Of a stretch of DNA of 64,000 nt, positions 20,930 through 34,010 are shown piece after piece. Under the pieces are notes generated by a model, which worked only from the letters and a program-made list of their open reading frames with translations, made no database searches and had not been told where the DNA came from. The translations under genes and the position numbers were made by a program. The DNA is from Begonia masoniana. Its lineage: Eukaryota > Streptophyta > Magnoliopsida > Cucurbitales > Begoniaceae. Location: the NCBI GenBank assembly GCA_022432975.1, contig CM039509.1, positions 47,365,184-47,429,183 on the forward strand. The letters are read 5' to 3'. How positions within the stretch are numbered: the first letter of the stretch is position 1; every line of letters begins with the position of its first letter.

Positions 20930-22576
20930 TGTAACGCCCCAAATTTAAAATTTTCAATTTGATATCCCCAATTTGAAACCCAAATTTCAAAACTATAAAT
21001 TTTTCCCCAAATCATTTTATCAAATTAAATTCGAACATTAAACCTTAATTCTCTAATATTTTAAAATTCTCTTTAAATAATTACTCAAACATTAAATACG
21101 CAAAAACTTAAAATTTAAACATTAATTAAATAGGTCATTATTGAAATAAAAAGAGAATTAAAAATTCATAAAATTTTATTAATAAAATGTAAAATATCCT
21201 TGAAAATTTAAACATAATAATTTACATCATTTCCTTAAAAACATTTTATTTTTTGTATAGTCATTTGCCTTCGGGAGGTTCTCAATCACAGTCAGTTCTT
21301 CCTCAGATAAAAATTCATCTAAATCACAATTTACAAAACGGTGAGAAAAACTCAGTAAGTGAAAATACGTGCAGTTAAAAAACATGTACTTTTACTAAAT
21401 CCTGTTAACTGATACATACTGGTTGGAACTCATTTCCGAACCATCTTTTCAGACTTGACCATCTCATGGCTTTGTCATCTTTTACCTTTACTTTTACTTT
21501 TAACGTTCAAGCTTTTGCTATCACGTACTTGCCGTCAATTTCATCATTTTCATACACATGCAAATGTCTTATAAATATTATCTTTTAAATTATTCTATAT
21601 CAATGCCTAAACATGAGTGCTCATATATCAAATCGTATAATAAAACAATTATAGAAAAATAACATATATTTAGTCTGATATAGGGTCGTAGCCAAAACGT
21701 TGAAAAATTTATATTTTACTTACCTGAATTCTGAGCGAGTAGAGTTATCGAGATTTTCTGAAATTCCAAATAATTTCTTACCTAAAAATATTTAGTATTA
21801 AAATCCTACTTAAATAAATCCAATTTTATAATAATTTAGGCAGAATTTCTTTACATAACTCGTAGGTCGAATATGGTCGAATTAAATTGATTCAAACAAC
21901 TTTTGGAAATTTTTTACCTAAATAAAATATCCAATATAAATTTCTCACTTTAATAAATCAATTTCACAAGAATTTAGGTAGACTTTACCAGTAAAATCTT
22001 AGATCAGTTCGGGTCAAAATTTGAGTCGGGTCAAAATTCGGGTTGTTTCAGATCAATAGTGTCATTCGAGTGAACAGTGCCAGTTTGGTTCGATTTTACT
22101 GCTTTGGTCTGGTTTGAGCTGAAAAAAAAATCGGTTCAGTTTTAAAATTAAAACTGAACATTCCTTCTCTTTTTCCCCTTCTTTGCGCGAGGAGAGAACA
22201 AAGAGAGAGAGAGAGAGAGAGAGAGGTCGAGGGAGCGCCGAACACCGAGTGAGACCGGAGGGGCGTTCGGCCGAAGAGATTCTTCGCCGGAGGATGTTCG
22301 GCCGTGCGGGATTTCGCCAAAGGGGAGTTTGGCCGAGAAAGGTTTTTTTCGTCGGAAGTTGGCACAGCGATTCCAGCGAGGTAAGAGCTTCGATTTTTGG
22401 TGTGTTCCCTCCTTCCCCGAGCTTCTGAATTTATAGGCGAGGATTCGGTCAATTTTGTCAAAATCATCAGCTGAGTTTTTCCATTTCGTCGGCTAATTTT
22501 TAAAATCCTTCAGTTGGAAGAAGGTTCTTCCTTCCTTTGTACAAAATTGTTTGCTGCACATTTTTAATATGTTACA
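20930..22576. mobile_element. Solo LTR (family B), 1647 bp, inserted in the Copia element
   Basis: It begins TGTAACGCCCC and ends ATATGTTACA, so the termini are inverted (TGTAAC/GTTACA). A perfect 5-bp duplication, atttg, lies at 20925-20929 and 22577-22581. Joining the flanks restores an uninterrupted Copia reading through HKLQPRS, which proves the insertion. No internal domain is present. A (GA)n microsatellite lies at about 22201-22224 and the region 22230-22330 is GC-rich. The TGTAACGCCCC start is common among plant Gypsy LTRs, so a Gypsy origin is likely but not shown. Confidence 0.9.
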
Positions 22577-24471
22577 ATTTGTGATCGTTGAAAGGGCAGA
22601 GGAAAGAAAAACAAAGACAACCAAAGACACGTAGAGATGAATATGGTGGAATGTAGTGAAATAAGCACTCAAATGGTGATTTATTGCTCAAAATGGGAAT
22701 GGGTAAAAAGTTAATTAGAGTAGTAGTAGTAGCAAACGCATATGGCCAAAACTATTAAGGGACGGAAGAATGAAATAGGAAAAGCGAGACCGGTTTCAAC
22801 GACATGTCAGTTTTTACGCTCTACTCATCCATTTTGGTTTGGAGTGTATGGATAAGAGATACGATGATGGATCCTAAGGGATTTAAACACATTGGATAGG
22901 GAACGAAATTCACCACCTAAGTCAGATTGGATGGCTTAAATATTGGAGTCAAACTGTGTTTGAACTAGTTTGTAAAACTGCAGGAAAGAATTGTAAACTT
23001 CACTTTTAATTTTAAGGGATAAAACTGCGCGAACGTGTACAATCATCAACAAACAATAAGAAATAACGTGCACCAGTGAAAGAATGAACATGGGAAGGAT
23101 CCCAAACATCAGTATGCACAAGATTAAATGGATGTAATGCACGAGAATCTGAAATTGGGAAGGATAAACGTGATTCTTACTCATTTGACAATCAGTACAA
23201 AGTTTTGACATAATAGACCGATAAATTGAAATATTACTGGAATTGAAAACAGAATGCAAACTAAATTGTTAGGAGTGTTCTAAACGCTGATGCCACAAAT
23301 TGGACTCGGGTGGTTGCTCGATTGGCAGATGCAGAAGAGTGAAGGTTTGCTGGAATGACCGAGGCAGAGGAGTGAAGCAAACAGAGCCAGGGGAACGGAT
23401 GGAGTTTTGTAGAGCCCATTATGGAGTAAGCCCCGGAGTAAAATCTGGTTGTTGCTCCGATCCTTGATAAGAAAACAGTCGGAGTAAAATTCAACGAAAA
23501 CGAAATTATCACGACACAATTGGTTAATGCTAAGGAGATTATGAGAAAGATGAGGGATGTGAAGAAAATTTGATAGGTGAAGGTTACGTGTAGGAGTGGG
23601 CAATAGAGAAAAACCAAAATTAGCAATGGAGAGGGGCTTACCGTCTGCCGTGAAATCGTGATGCTATCCCTGGTAAGGAGTTGGATGATGGGTTGCGCCG
23701 AAATCAGACATCCATGGAGCAACTGTGGTTGGTGTGGAAGGGGTCAGCAGGGGCAAAATTCCTGCAGTGTTGATTTGGAGCTGGCCGGAGCTGAAGTGGG
23801 AAGAGGTAAAGTTGCTAAAGGTGTTGAGGCAGAGGGAAAGTTGGGTTGAAGGCTGATGACTGAAAAGCTTGGGCCAGCCTGTAGGATCCATTCGTCCAAT
23901 GGTAGCATACCAAAGCGACGTGGCCCATCTTATTGCAAATTTAGCATTTTGGCCTGGAGATGGGCCGCCAGGACGCGTTACAACTCGAACTGGAGGAGCC
24001 CTGAAAACTTGCTAAAAGAGGCACAGACTTAGGTTTGTACTGAGGATGGTTGAACGGCCGAGGAAGACAATGGAAGCTTTGGACGACGGCATTGGCTTGA
24101 AGGGAGCAGTAGGGACTAGGGTTCTGCTTTTCGAGCCAAAAATCGTAGCTCTGGAGCATGCTATAGATTTCTTCCAGAGGGGGTTGGTCAGCACGATTCG
24201 TGTTCAAAGTCACGAACGAATTGTAATCGCTCTCCAGACCGACGAGAATGAAGTTGGCTTCTGAGTATGAAGTCACGAACGAATTGCACAGCAAGGTGAG
24301 TTTCTAGATATATTGCCAACAGACCATCCTTCGAATGAGTATGAAGTTGGCTTTTGAGGTCCATGACCGTAGGGAGCTGATGATTCATCTCATAATAAGT
24401 CTATTGTATCGTTGCCATAGGTTGAAATCTGGATTAGGTTGGAGAGAAAGAGAGTCCAAGAACTGAGAGGG

Positions 24472-25764
24472 AAGGCTTAGACTTGCACGATGTTTTGGTG
24501 ATGAGATTGTCTCTCAAATAGGACTAATTGCTTTAGCTTAGGGCTACCTTGAACTGGAATACTTGGACGTCTAAGTTTTTTATATCGCAAATAATGCTCT
24601 TGCTCTGGAGTACATGGGCGCACTCTCCAAGAATCTTTGTGATTTTCGCCTTGCCACGTGAGAATTGGTTATAACAGATCACCTCTTGATCGAGGAGTTC
24701 GATCTTTGCTGATGGGTGTGAGAAGCTTAGAATATTTGCTTTATATCTCCAACACGGGAGTTTGACCGATGTCGGTCTTAGTTATGCTGGGAAATACAGT
24801 CAAAATGTAAGGCGGATGCTCTTGGTTTGCGTTGGACAGTCTGATGTAGGACTTTTGGAGTTTTCTAGAGGTTGTTTAACTTGCAAAAATTGAAATGAGA
24901 GATTTCTTCAGTGAACATGCACTTGCTGTTGTTGTGACGCAGCTTCATTCTTTGAGGTTTTTCTGGGTTCAAGAATATGGAGGTTCTAGCACAGGTCGTG
25001 ATATTTTGGCAATGATTCGCCCGTATTAGAATATCGAGTTGATCCCTACCAGACGATATAGTCGGGTAGAAAAATTCTTAATTGTGAAGTCTCAAAATAG
25101 GAAGAAATATTTTTTTACATATTATTCACTTTTTTGAGACTTCACAATTAAGAATTTTTCTACCAGACTATATCGTCTGGTAGGGATCAACTCGATATTC
25201 CAATAAGAGTGAACCATTGCAAAAAGATCACGACCTGTGCTAAAATCTCCATATTCTTGAACCAGAAAAACCTCAAAAAATGAATGTGTCACAACAACAA
25301 CAAGTGCATGTTCACTAAAGAAACAACCTCTCATTTCAGTTTTTTACAAGTTATGTACAACCTCTAGAAAACTCCCAAAGTCCTGCATCAGACTACCCAA
25401 TGCAACCCAAGAGCATCTGCCTTACATTTTGACTGTATTGCCTAATGTAACTAAGACCGACATCGGTCAAACCCCCGGGTCGAAGATAGAAAGCAAATCT
25501 TCTAAGCTTCTCACAACCTATCAACAAAGCTCGAACTCCTCGATCAAGGGGCAAGATCTGTTATAACCAATTATGTATCCCACAAGACAAGGCAAAATCA
25601 CAAAGATTCTTAGACAGAGCGCCCTTGTACTCCATAGCATTATTTGCGATGTCAAAAACATAGACGACCAAGTATTCTAGTTCAAGGCAACCCTGAGTTT
25701 AAGCAATTAGTCTTCTTTGAGAGACAATCTCATCTTAAAAAAATCGCGCAAGTCTAAGCCTTTT
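24472..25764. repeat. Large foldback: two ~630-bp inverted arms with a ~34-bp loop
   Basis: The left arm (24472-25097) starts aaggcttagacttgc and the right arm (25132-25764) ends with the complement. The centre reads ccagacgatatagtc on the left and gactatatcgtctgg on the right. The arms differ by substitutions and small indels but align throughout. The structure abuts the point where Copia gag homology stops, so it inserted into or rearranged the Copia 5' end. A 70-codon minus ORF at 25122-25334 is unrecognised. I see no transposase and no clear target duplication. Confidence 0.88.
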
Positions 25765-26912
25765 CAGTCTTTTTTACTCATTAACACAGTAAAAAAGATT
25801 AATCAATCAATTATATATACTATAGATTTAAAGAAAATAATTTTAAGAACAAGATGTCAAACTCAATCTACCACTAAGGGAAAGCTTAAAATTTAATAGC
25901 CAAACCCCTACCGCTACTGCCAGACCCTTGATTATTTTGTTAAGATAAATCAATTATGAGAAAAACAAGTAATTGATTGGTAAATGTTTTGTATAAGATT
26001 TAAATGTTTGATAAACTAGTAGTTGCGCGATATCAAATCGCACGAAGTATATTTTGATAATTATTTTGATTTTTAAACACGAAATCTTATTCAAAATCAA
26101 GTTTGAAACAGAAATAAAAAAAATAAATGAAATAAGATATCTAAAAAGTAAATAATTTAAAAGTATAAAGACAAAACATAAAATTAATGGTTCAATTTAA
26201 AATGTGAAACAAAAAAAGAGATAATCAAAATTTGTAATGTTATAATTTTTGCTCATCAAATCTGTTGTGCTTTAGTAAAAGAACAACAAAAACTTTAACA
26301 ATCAAACAATATTAGATCACTTAAATTAACAAATAAAAGTACTTTAAAGGGAAACTAAATATACAAAAGAAAAATGCTGCACAATCCATTAATTGCCGAC
26401 CAACATCCGACCAACATTTCCGTAAAGAATTGAGGAAGCAAGCACATTAATATTGACATATTTGACATATAAATATTTAGAACGAAAATAAATGAAAGTG
26501 TAACAAGTCTTGCCAAATGAAGAAAAATGAAATTACAACACAATTTCAGAGTCAGAATGAAAAAAAAAAAAAAAAAAAAAAAAAAACATTATCACGAAGA
26601 TAAATTCATATTTCAGCATACTAGAAAGGTGAAGAGAAATTTGTTTATCGATTTTTCCCCCATTTATTTCACAACATACTTTGCTAGCTTATTCCATGAT
26701 GTGAAGACATACTAATAATGAGAAATAGCAAACAACATCAAATTTTTTCTTCTTTTATTACCTTAGAACAAACAAAAAGCATGTTTTTTATAAAAAACAA
26801 AAATTATACAAATGTTGAAAAATTTATAACCTGTATCTAGATATCAACCGCATCTTATTTTAAATTTAAACTCGGCAAAATTGTTAATAATTTCCCGCAA
26901 CAATACACATAC
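25765..26912. other. Intergenic, AT-rich
   Basis: No gene is seen. A poly(A) run lies near 26560-26586. Confidence 0.5.
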
Positions 26913-28052
26913 CTCCTGAACAATCCTGAAAACTTCAACAATTGAACTCCCATGCTTCTGTTGAGGTGATATTGGAACCCATTGCTGCAAAAGACTAGGG
27001 AGTAATTTTTGTTGGAAATGGTAAATAAAGAGAATGAAAAACCAATGAGCACAAACAAAATTTACTACATTAAAATTAACAAATTTCTTTTTTATTAGAG
27101 CCAAAAGTAATAATATTTATCAAACATTTACACTAAAATAAAAGGTAATAATTAGCATAGCATTGAAATGGTACAGTAGGTAAAAGTGAAGTGATCCTTG
27201 TTTAAGGTTAGGAAGCAGTACCCTTGATTGCTACCAAAAAAAACAAAAGCTAGGACCCTTGACCTTGCGATATACAGACCAATATATTAAGGACAAGAAA
27301 ATACCTCTTGCTGTATTGCCCGTTCAACCCAGCCCAAAATTCTTCCAAGTTGTGAATTGACCCAGCGCAACACTAGAGTTCCAGATATAGTTTCAATCTG
27401 AAAAAATGAAGTGTTAATTAGGAGGAAACATAATAAGCGATAATACCGAGACACAGTCCAGCATAAAATTGTGCTCTCAATCACTTATAAGTGATCATTT
27501 AAAATTATGCTTGCCAAGATCGAGCAAGCTAGAAATGAGAATTTTACATCATTATATGAGGAATACGCCAAAGGTGCACTTTCGAACCTAAAAATTACAT
27601 ACGATTACATATTATGGATGCGCATTATGAAAGGCCTTCATTTTTTGGCATTCTTTCCATTTTCAAAATGCTGCTCGCCGCAACTTTTTTTTAAACGAAA
27701 AAGAGGTGTTCTGATTTTGAAGCCTCTAGAAATATAAAAAAATTAATATTATAAAAAAATCAAATGAAAATATTTACAAATTTTTTAATTTTTTACTTAC
27801 CACGTAAGAACCTTAAAAGAAAAGCAATAAACAAAAGATCATTAAATGAAGATTTTTTGGGAATATAATAAGATAAGAAGACCCAGACAAGAATTCAGGC
27901 AGCTATATTTATTTATCTAACCTGGTAAAGAGTAAGTTTTCTACAGTAGCTCTCAGCAATGCCAGTGGATGTTCATGTGTTGTCCTGGTTTTTTCGATTG
28001 AATGCAATATCTAGATGAAGAAAACAGAAAAGCAGAACTCAAGAGTTGTTTA

Positions 28053-29352
<1,300 letters not shown>

Positions 29353-30808
29353 ACTATTAAGACACAAAAAGTTTAGTAAGGGCATGTAATTTTACTTTAT
29401 TGTAAAAATAGTTGTGTCTTCGCCTTTTTTTCTCAGCTCACCCTCTAAATATTCGTTTCATTTAATATAGCCTTTCTTTATTACTGATTAAGAAAAATAA
29501 TGGATGTTTTCTTTACAAACCATGGTTTTACTCGAAAGCTTTCAAATCTAGTTGACTATGTTTACTCTCTTGAATGAATTTGAAGCATATGGGTGTTTTT
29601 TCAACTACTACTTATATCCTAAATTTTATTTTTCTTCTAGGTAGTGTTATGAAGGCTTAAAATCTTTTGAGAACAAAAATTTATTTTATGTACTGGCGAG
29701 AAATTTTTGGTTTATGTACAAAGTATATATCACAGACCGTTACAAAAAATGCAAGACAAACATAAAATCGCCTAAAATTTGGTTTGGAAAAACCAATAAA
29801 ATTAACAGCAAATTCAACCAAAATTTTGCTTCCAAATCCTACGCTGAAAAAAAAAAAAACAAAAAATGCTGGTATTTTGTGCGGAAAAAAGTTAGAAAAA
29901 TAGAATCTCTATGAGAAAAGAGAAGTACACGTATTTTCATCTTAAAATGAAGATTACCTTACACACAACGCGTTCAATAGATTTGAAAAGAGAGACAATA
30001 TAATTACTTTTATTACCATCTAGTCAATAGATGCTTGAAATAATAGCACAAAAAAAAGAGGTCTCAATCCATCTATCTTTCCAAAATTGAAAATACAAAC
30101 TTGAAAAGAAGAAAACCTAAAGAAATATACTTTCAAAGATTGCAAAATAAGACACAAATAGCGGAATTAGTTTCCCACCCAAAAGTCGTGAGACCATATT
30201 TACTCATAATCAATGTATGTCGTCACAAGAATCAGCGTCCAACGGGAATCACCACAGACATTTAACTAGAAAAGCTTTGTTTTTAATCTGAAATGTACCA
30301 ATCCAAAGACCCCTCGCAGAATTAACAATAATCTCCCAACATTTTAAACTTTACTGTTATTCATTAGTTTTGAATTATTTTAAAATCCATAGTTACTCTT
30401 TTTGACAAGTAAAAGAGGACAGTTTTATTCATTTGTGAGTGATTCATCATCAAAAATAAAAAAAAAAAAATCTGTAGAAAATTTCCACCAGTTGATAAAA
30501 ATGACTTCTCAAATATAAGTGCTCTATCTTGAGAGCCAGATAATAATACTAAAAAATAAGAAAAAAGTTCAAAAAATATGACAAATTTTATAAAATGAAA
30601 TGGATTGCTACAGAATACTCATTAGTATATGTTCTCGAAGTCACTCTAGAGTGCTATGAGAATCTGGGTGTCCGAGAGAACTCCAAGATTTTATTTGATG
30701 GTGAAAATTAAATACATTAATATTTCCAAAAACATAGAAAGAAATGGTTTTCACCGATGTAACAAAACTGAGACGGTATCTTTTGCTATATGAAACATAA
30801 ATTGCCAC
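29353..30808. other. AT-rich sequence between pseudogene exons
   Basis: No exon that I can recognise. It may hold decayed introns or lost exons of the DUF810 remnant. Confidence 0.4.
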
Positions 30809-31987
30809 GAATAAAAGCCATCTGACCAATGGCAAACTTCACCCGTCAAGTCACCACGAGTTGGCCGTTCAGTAAGTAGAATAGCAACATCTCTCAAAGA
30901 TCTCAAGCATTCAGTTCGTTGGAGTTCGATAGAGGAAGATGGAAGAGACTGAAACAATCAAAGGGACAGATACCCAAGATAATGAGGAAACTACAACAAA
31001 TGACAAGTTCCTCATGTGATTTCAGTAATTAATATTAAAGCATGAAAATTGAAAAACCAACACGGTAAAAATTATTCAATCATTTTATAGACGTACAGCA
31101 CTAATAACCAAGAACGTGGCCAAACACAGACCTCGGATGCTTCGATCTTTGATAAAAGGATCCTCAACTCACTTGCCTTGAGACCAGATTCCCCAAAACC
31201 AAAAACAGGGTGCTTAATAAGCCCCTCTTCCAACATATTGAGCTGTACAGACACAAATTACTGATGATTTGTGATTTAAAAAAATGATTCGAGGGGAAAT
31301 GAAAGAAGTTCAAGCACTTACCTGCCTTTTTTGCCAACGTATAAATGTCTTTTTGTCAAAAAATTCAATCCGTGAAACACAAGTCAACAATTCCAAAGGC
31401 ACCAATAGATAGACCGGCATGTAGTAATGACATGGTTTGAGCCGAGGACTTCAATACTCAAATACTCACATCCACTATCGAATTTTGCCATTTCCAGATT
31501 AGCTACAAGTTATCATACGCATAACATTCCAAACAACAATCATAAGCTCGTTATTGGAAAGACAAGTAGTCCATAGAAAGCTTCAATTTTCATTCATATA
31601 AAAGGGTCAATTTCCTATGCTTTTATGTTACAGGGTACATGGGGAGAATGCTTGGTTTCTGTGATGTTTTATGTTTGGTTTCTGTGTTGTTTTAGACATT
31701 TTGTTTCAATCATGTTTTAGTATTAACAATTCATGTGGACTGAGTTTCTGTGTAGTGATTCCTCTTTACACAATTGTTTTTTAGATCTCATCTTAACAAA
31801 ATTTGATTCTTTTGTCAATACTGAAACATGAATTTAGATTTGATTTTGTAGGAAAAGCATTGTCCTTTGACAATGGAATTTAAATTTATTTACAGAAAGG
31901 GTTATCGACAGGGTTATCGACAGATAGGCTTTGTTTACTCTTTTATAGAAGTCTTCCGTCTCTCTTCTCTTATAAGTGGTTATTACA

Positions 31988-32813
31988 GGTAGACAGAGGC
32001 ATTACCTTAAGTGAAGTTCTTCTTAGGCGTGATAAATGGCTTGAGAAAAAGGGCATAAAGAATACGGATTTTGCTGTTGTGACATGGTCAAACTGGGATT
32101 GTAAAATCATGCTAGAATCTGAGTGTCAGTTCAAAAAGATACGGAAGCCGTCCTATTTCAATCGGTAAACAATGCACATAATTTAACATCCTTGTTTATG
32201 GAAAACCAACAATCATATTTGCAGAATGAAATATTATCTTTTGAACTATCTAATTTCCCCTATCCACCTATGGAATAGAGGGATCAACTTAAAAGTTCCT
32301 TTTCACGAGGTTTGAGGTGCAACCTTAAGGAGGCTGTTGAGATGGCAGGTTTGGTATTGCAAGGCCGAGCTCACTCTGGCCTGGATGATGCTAAAAACCC
32401 TGCTCGCCTTCTCGCTCTCCTCATGCAAAGGGGTTTCAAATTTTTCATTACATACTCAATGAGTTAAGCTCTCTTAACTTAAATAAATCTAAGGCAACTC
32501 GTGTTGAGGAAATTTCTCAGGTGTTACACAAACAATCGATAACCCGTGTGCATGGAAGCAATATCCAGATCCCATGATTGTGTCTGCAAAATTGACTCAA
32601 AACCTCAAAGACATGCATGTGCCAAAATTTTATTATCATCCTTGTTGTTTCTGCGGAGTCATGAGCAGCAAAGGGGTAGTTCACGATGCAGGGGCCGAAG
32701 CAAGGCTGCATTTTTTTTGGGTGTGGGAACTGGACTCTTACTCGAGGAGCTCGCTGCTATTACTTCGAATGGGCTTCCTCCTAACCATGAAAGGACTCTT
32801 CTACCTTTGAATA
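31988..32813 (+). pseudogene. Exonuclease (DEDDh) with GRF zinc finger, gene remnant
   Basis: An exon beginning after an acceptor at about 31988 reads VDRGITLSEVLLRRDKWLE and VVTWSNWDCKIMLESECQF, matching the exonuclease middle region with its catalytic Asp. A second part (about 32290-32470) reads NLKEAVEMAGLVLQGRAHSG then LDDAKNPARLLALLM, which holds the final His and Asp of the DEDDh set. A third part (32630-32813) encodes a GRF-type zinc finger: CCFCGVMSSKGVVHDAG, then FFGCGNWTLTRGARC and YYFEWASS before a stop. The third part contains an extra G near 32690 that shifts the frame, and the second has a small deletion near 32310, so this is a pseudogene. The first exonuclease motif is absent. 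Introns remain, so it is a duplicated gene rather than a retrocopy. It resembles the plant exonuclease/GRF proteins of the At2g48100 type (from memory). Confidence 0.75.
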
Positions 32814-34010
32814 TCAGATATTGAAGGTGAGGCTAGTGCTCTTATCTTACAACATGATTGGTATGTTAATTATCTAAATAATCTTAGTACGAGACTTTAC
32901 ATTATGGTTTTCTAATCAGTAGATTGATTCATTTCATAATTCTCTATTTTGCCTTGTGATCAACACTCAGAATATTTTTTGTACGATCATGTCGCACACG
33001 TGTGAAATATAGTGGCAGGACAATTGAGCGGGATATAGTTAGTTATGTAGATGGTTAACGTCGCTCTTGGGTGCTTCTCTTTTCTGGCCTCTCCTCGGTA
33101 TTCAGTGCTTGCTCGGCATCGGGAGGACACCCCAAGAAACTACTTGGATTGAGATTGTTCACTTGTGGATATGCCAGATTATTGTTTGAGAAGATTGACA
33201 AGTTTTTAAAATTTACATCCAGTTTGACCAAAAAGTCAACCCAAACTCCTATATGTTGTGCTACCTCCTTACCCTCACCATGTCTGGTCAAGTTATGGTT
33301 ATTAGAGGTCCGGTCGACAAAAATGGGGCCGAAGTCACCATGAAATTTGGTCAAGTTATGGTCCATCATCGATTATAGATCCTAAGAAAAATCAAGTTTA
33401 GTTTTATTTTTTGCAAATCTGAATGGAATTCTTAGCAAATAGAAGTGAAACAACACATAACAAGCTTAAATGTATTAGCTATCCGTGGGTGAAGGCGCTC
33501 ATCAAGGCTCGGTTTCTCCAACGATACTCAAGTTATTGAATCATCAAATTATTTACATTTTCATTAATGTTCCAAGTGAAACAAAATACTTGGTTGTTTT
33601 ATTAAAATCATGATAGTCTAGATAATCAAGCAATTAACTAAATGAAAAATTCAAGGTCGAGACACATTTGTGACTAACATTTAATCCCTAACACCAAGCA
33701 GTCTTCAATTTTAGAGCTCCAGCGTTTAACACGATAGCAGCAATTACAGAAACGCTTGTGACTACAGCAGGCAAACGACTGACCCAATATTTTTGTAGAA
33801 AGAAACAGGAAGAAAAAGAGCTTTATTAAGTTAGTTTATCTTAGAGTCTGCTACATTTTCACGTCTTCTGATGCCTAAAACATGCATAAGTGGTAAGTAA
33901 TAGCCTTTATACAACAATATAGCACCCCTACAATTCCCAAGTGGTCATCAGCTTAAGACTAAAACATTTTATGTTAGCGAGGGAAGATTTATGTACACTA
34001 CAGGACTGAA
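32814..34010. other. Intergenic and 3' flank of RBR
   Basis: The part next to 34010 should hold the RBR 3' UTR. Short ORFs on both strands at 33055-33369 match nothing I know and overlap each other. Confidence 0.5.

Larger units (their letters stand above)
18665..24471 (-). mobile_element. Decayed Ty1/Copia retrotransposon, 5'-truncated, split by a solo LTR
   Basis: Read on the minus strand, fragments appear in Copia order. gag lies at about 24470-23940 (LVGLESDYNSFVTLNTNRAD). A CCHC knuckle follows near 23935, with one codon turned into a stop. The protease active site is near 23690 (WMSDFGATHH, where the usual DSGA has Ser replaced by Phe). The pre-integrase region is at 23600-23300 (FLHIPHLSHNLLSINQLCRD) and the integrase at 23260-22600 (LCTDCQMSKNHV). 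After the solo LTR come PRSLLCVFFGYSPHHKS (about 20925-20870), reverse transcriptase (20500-19700, with a YVDN instead of YVDD box) and RNase H (19580-18860, LASNPVLHSKSKHVENDFHF). A probable 3' LTR starts at 18822 after a purine tract (cttgagggga); its far end at 18665 is uncertain. The 5' LTR is missing where the foldback begins. Many stops and frameshifts are present. Confidence 0.88.

Noticed and set aside
22183..22428. Arg/Glu-rich ORF in the family B solo LTR
   Set aside because: It is driven by the (GA)n microsatellite and GC-rich LTR leader.
33055..33369. Overlapping ORFs on both strands (about 90-104 codons)
   Set aside because: No recognisable family, no splice context and mutual overlap; probably chance.
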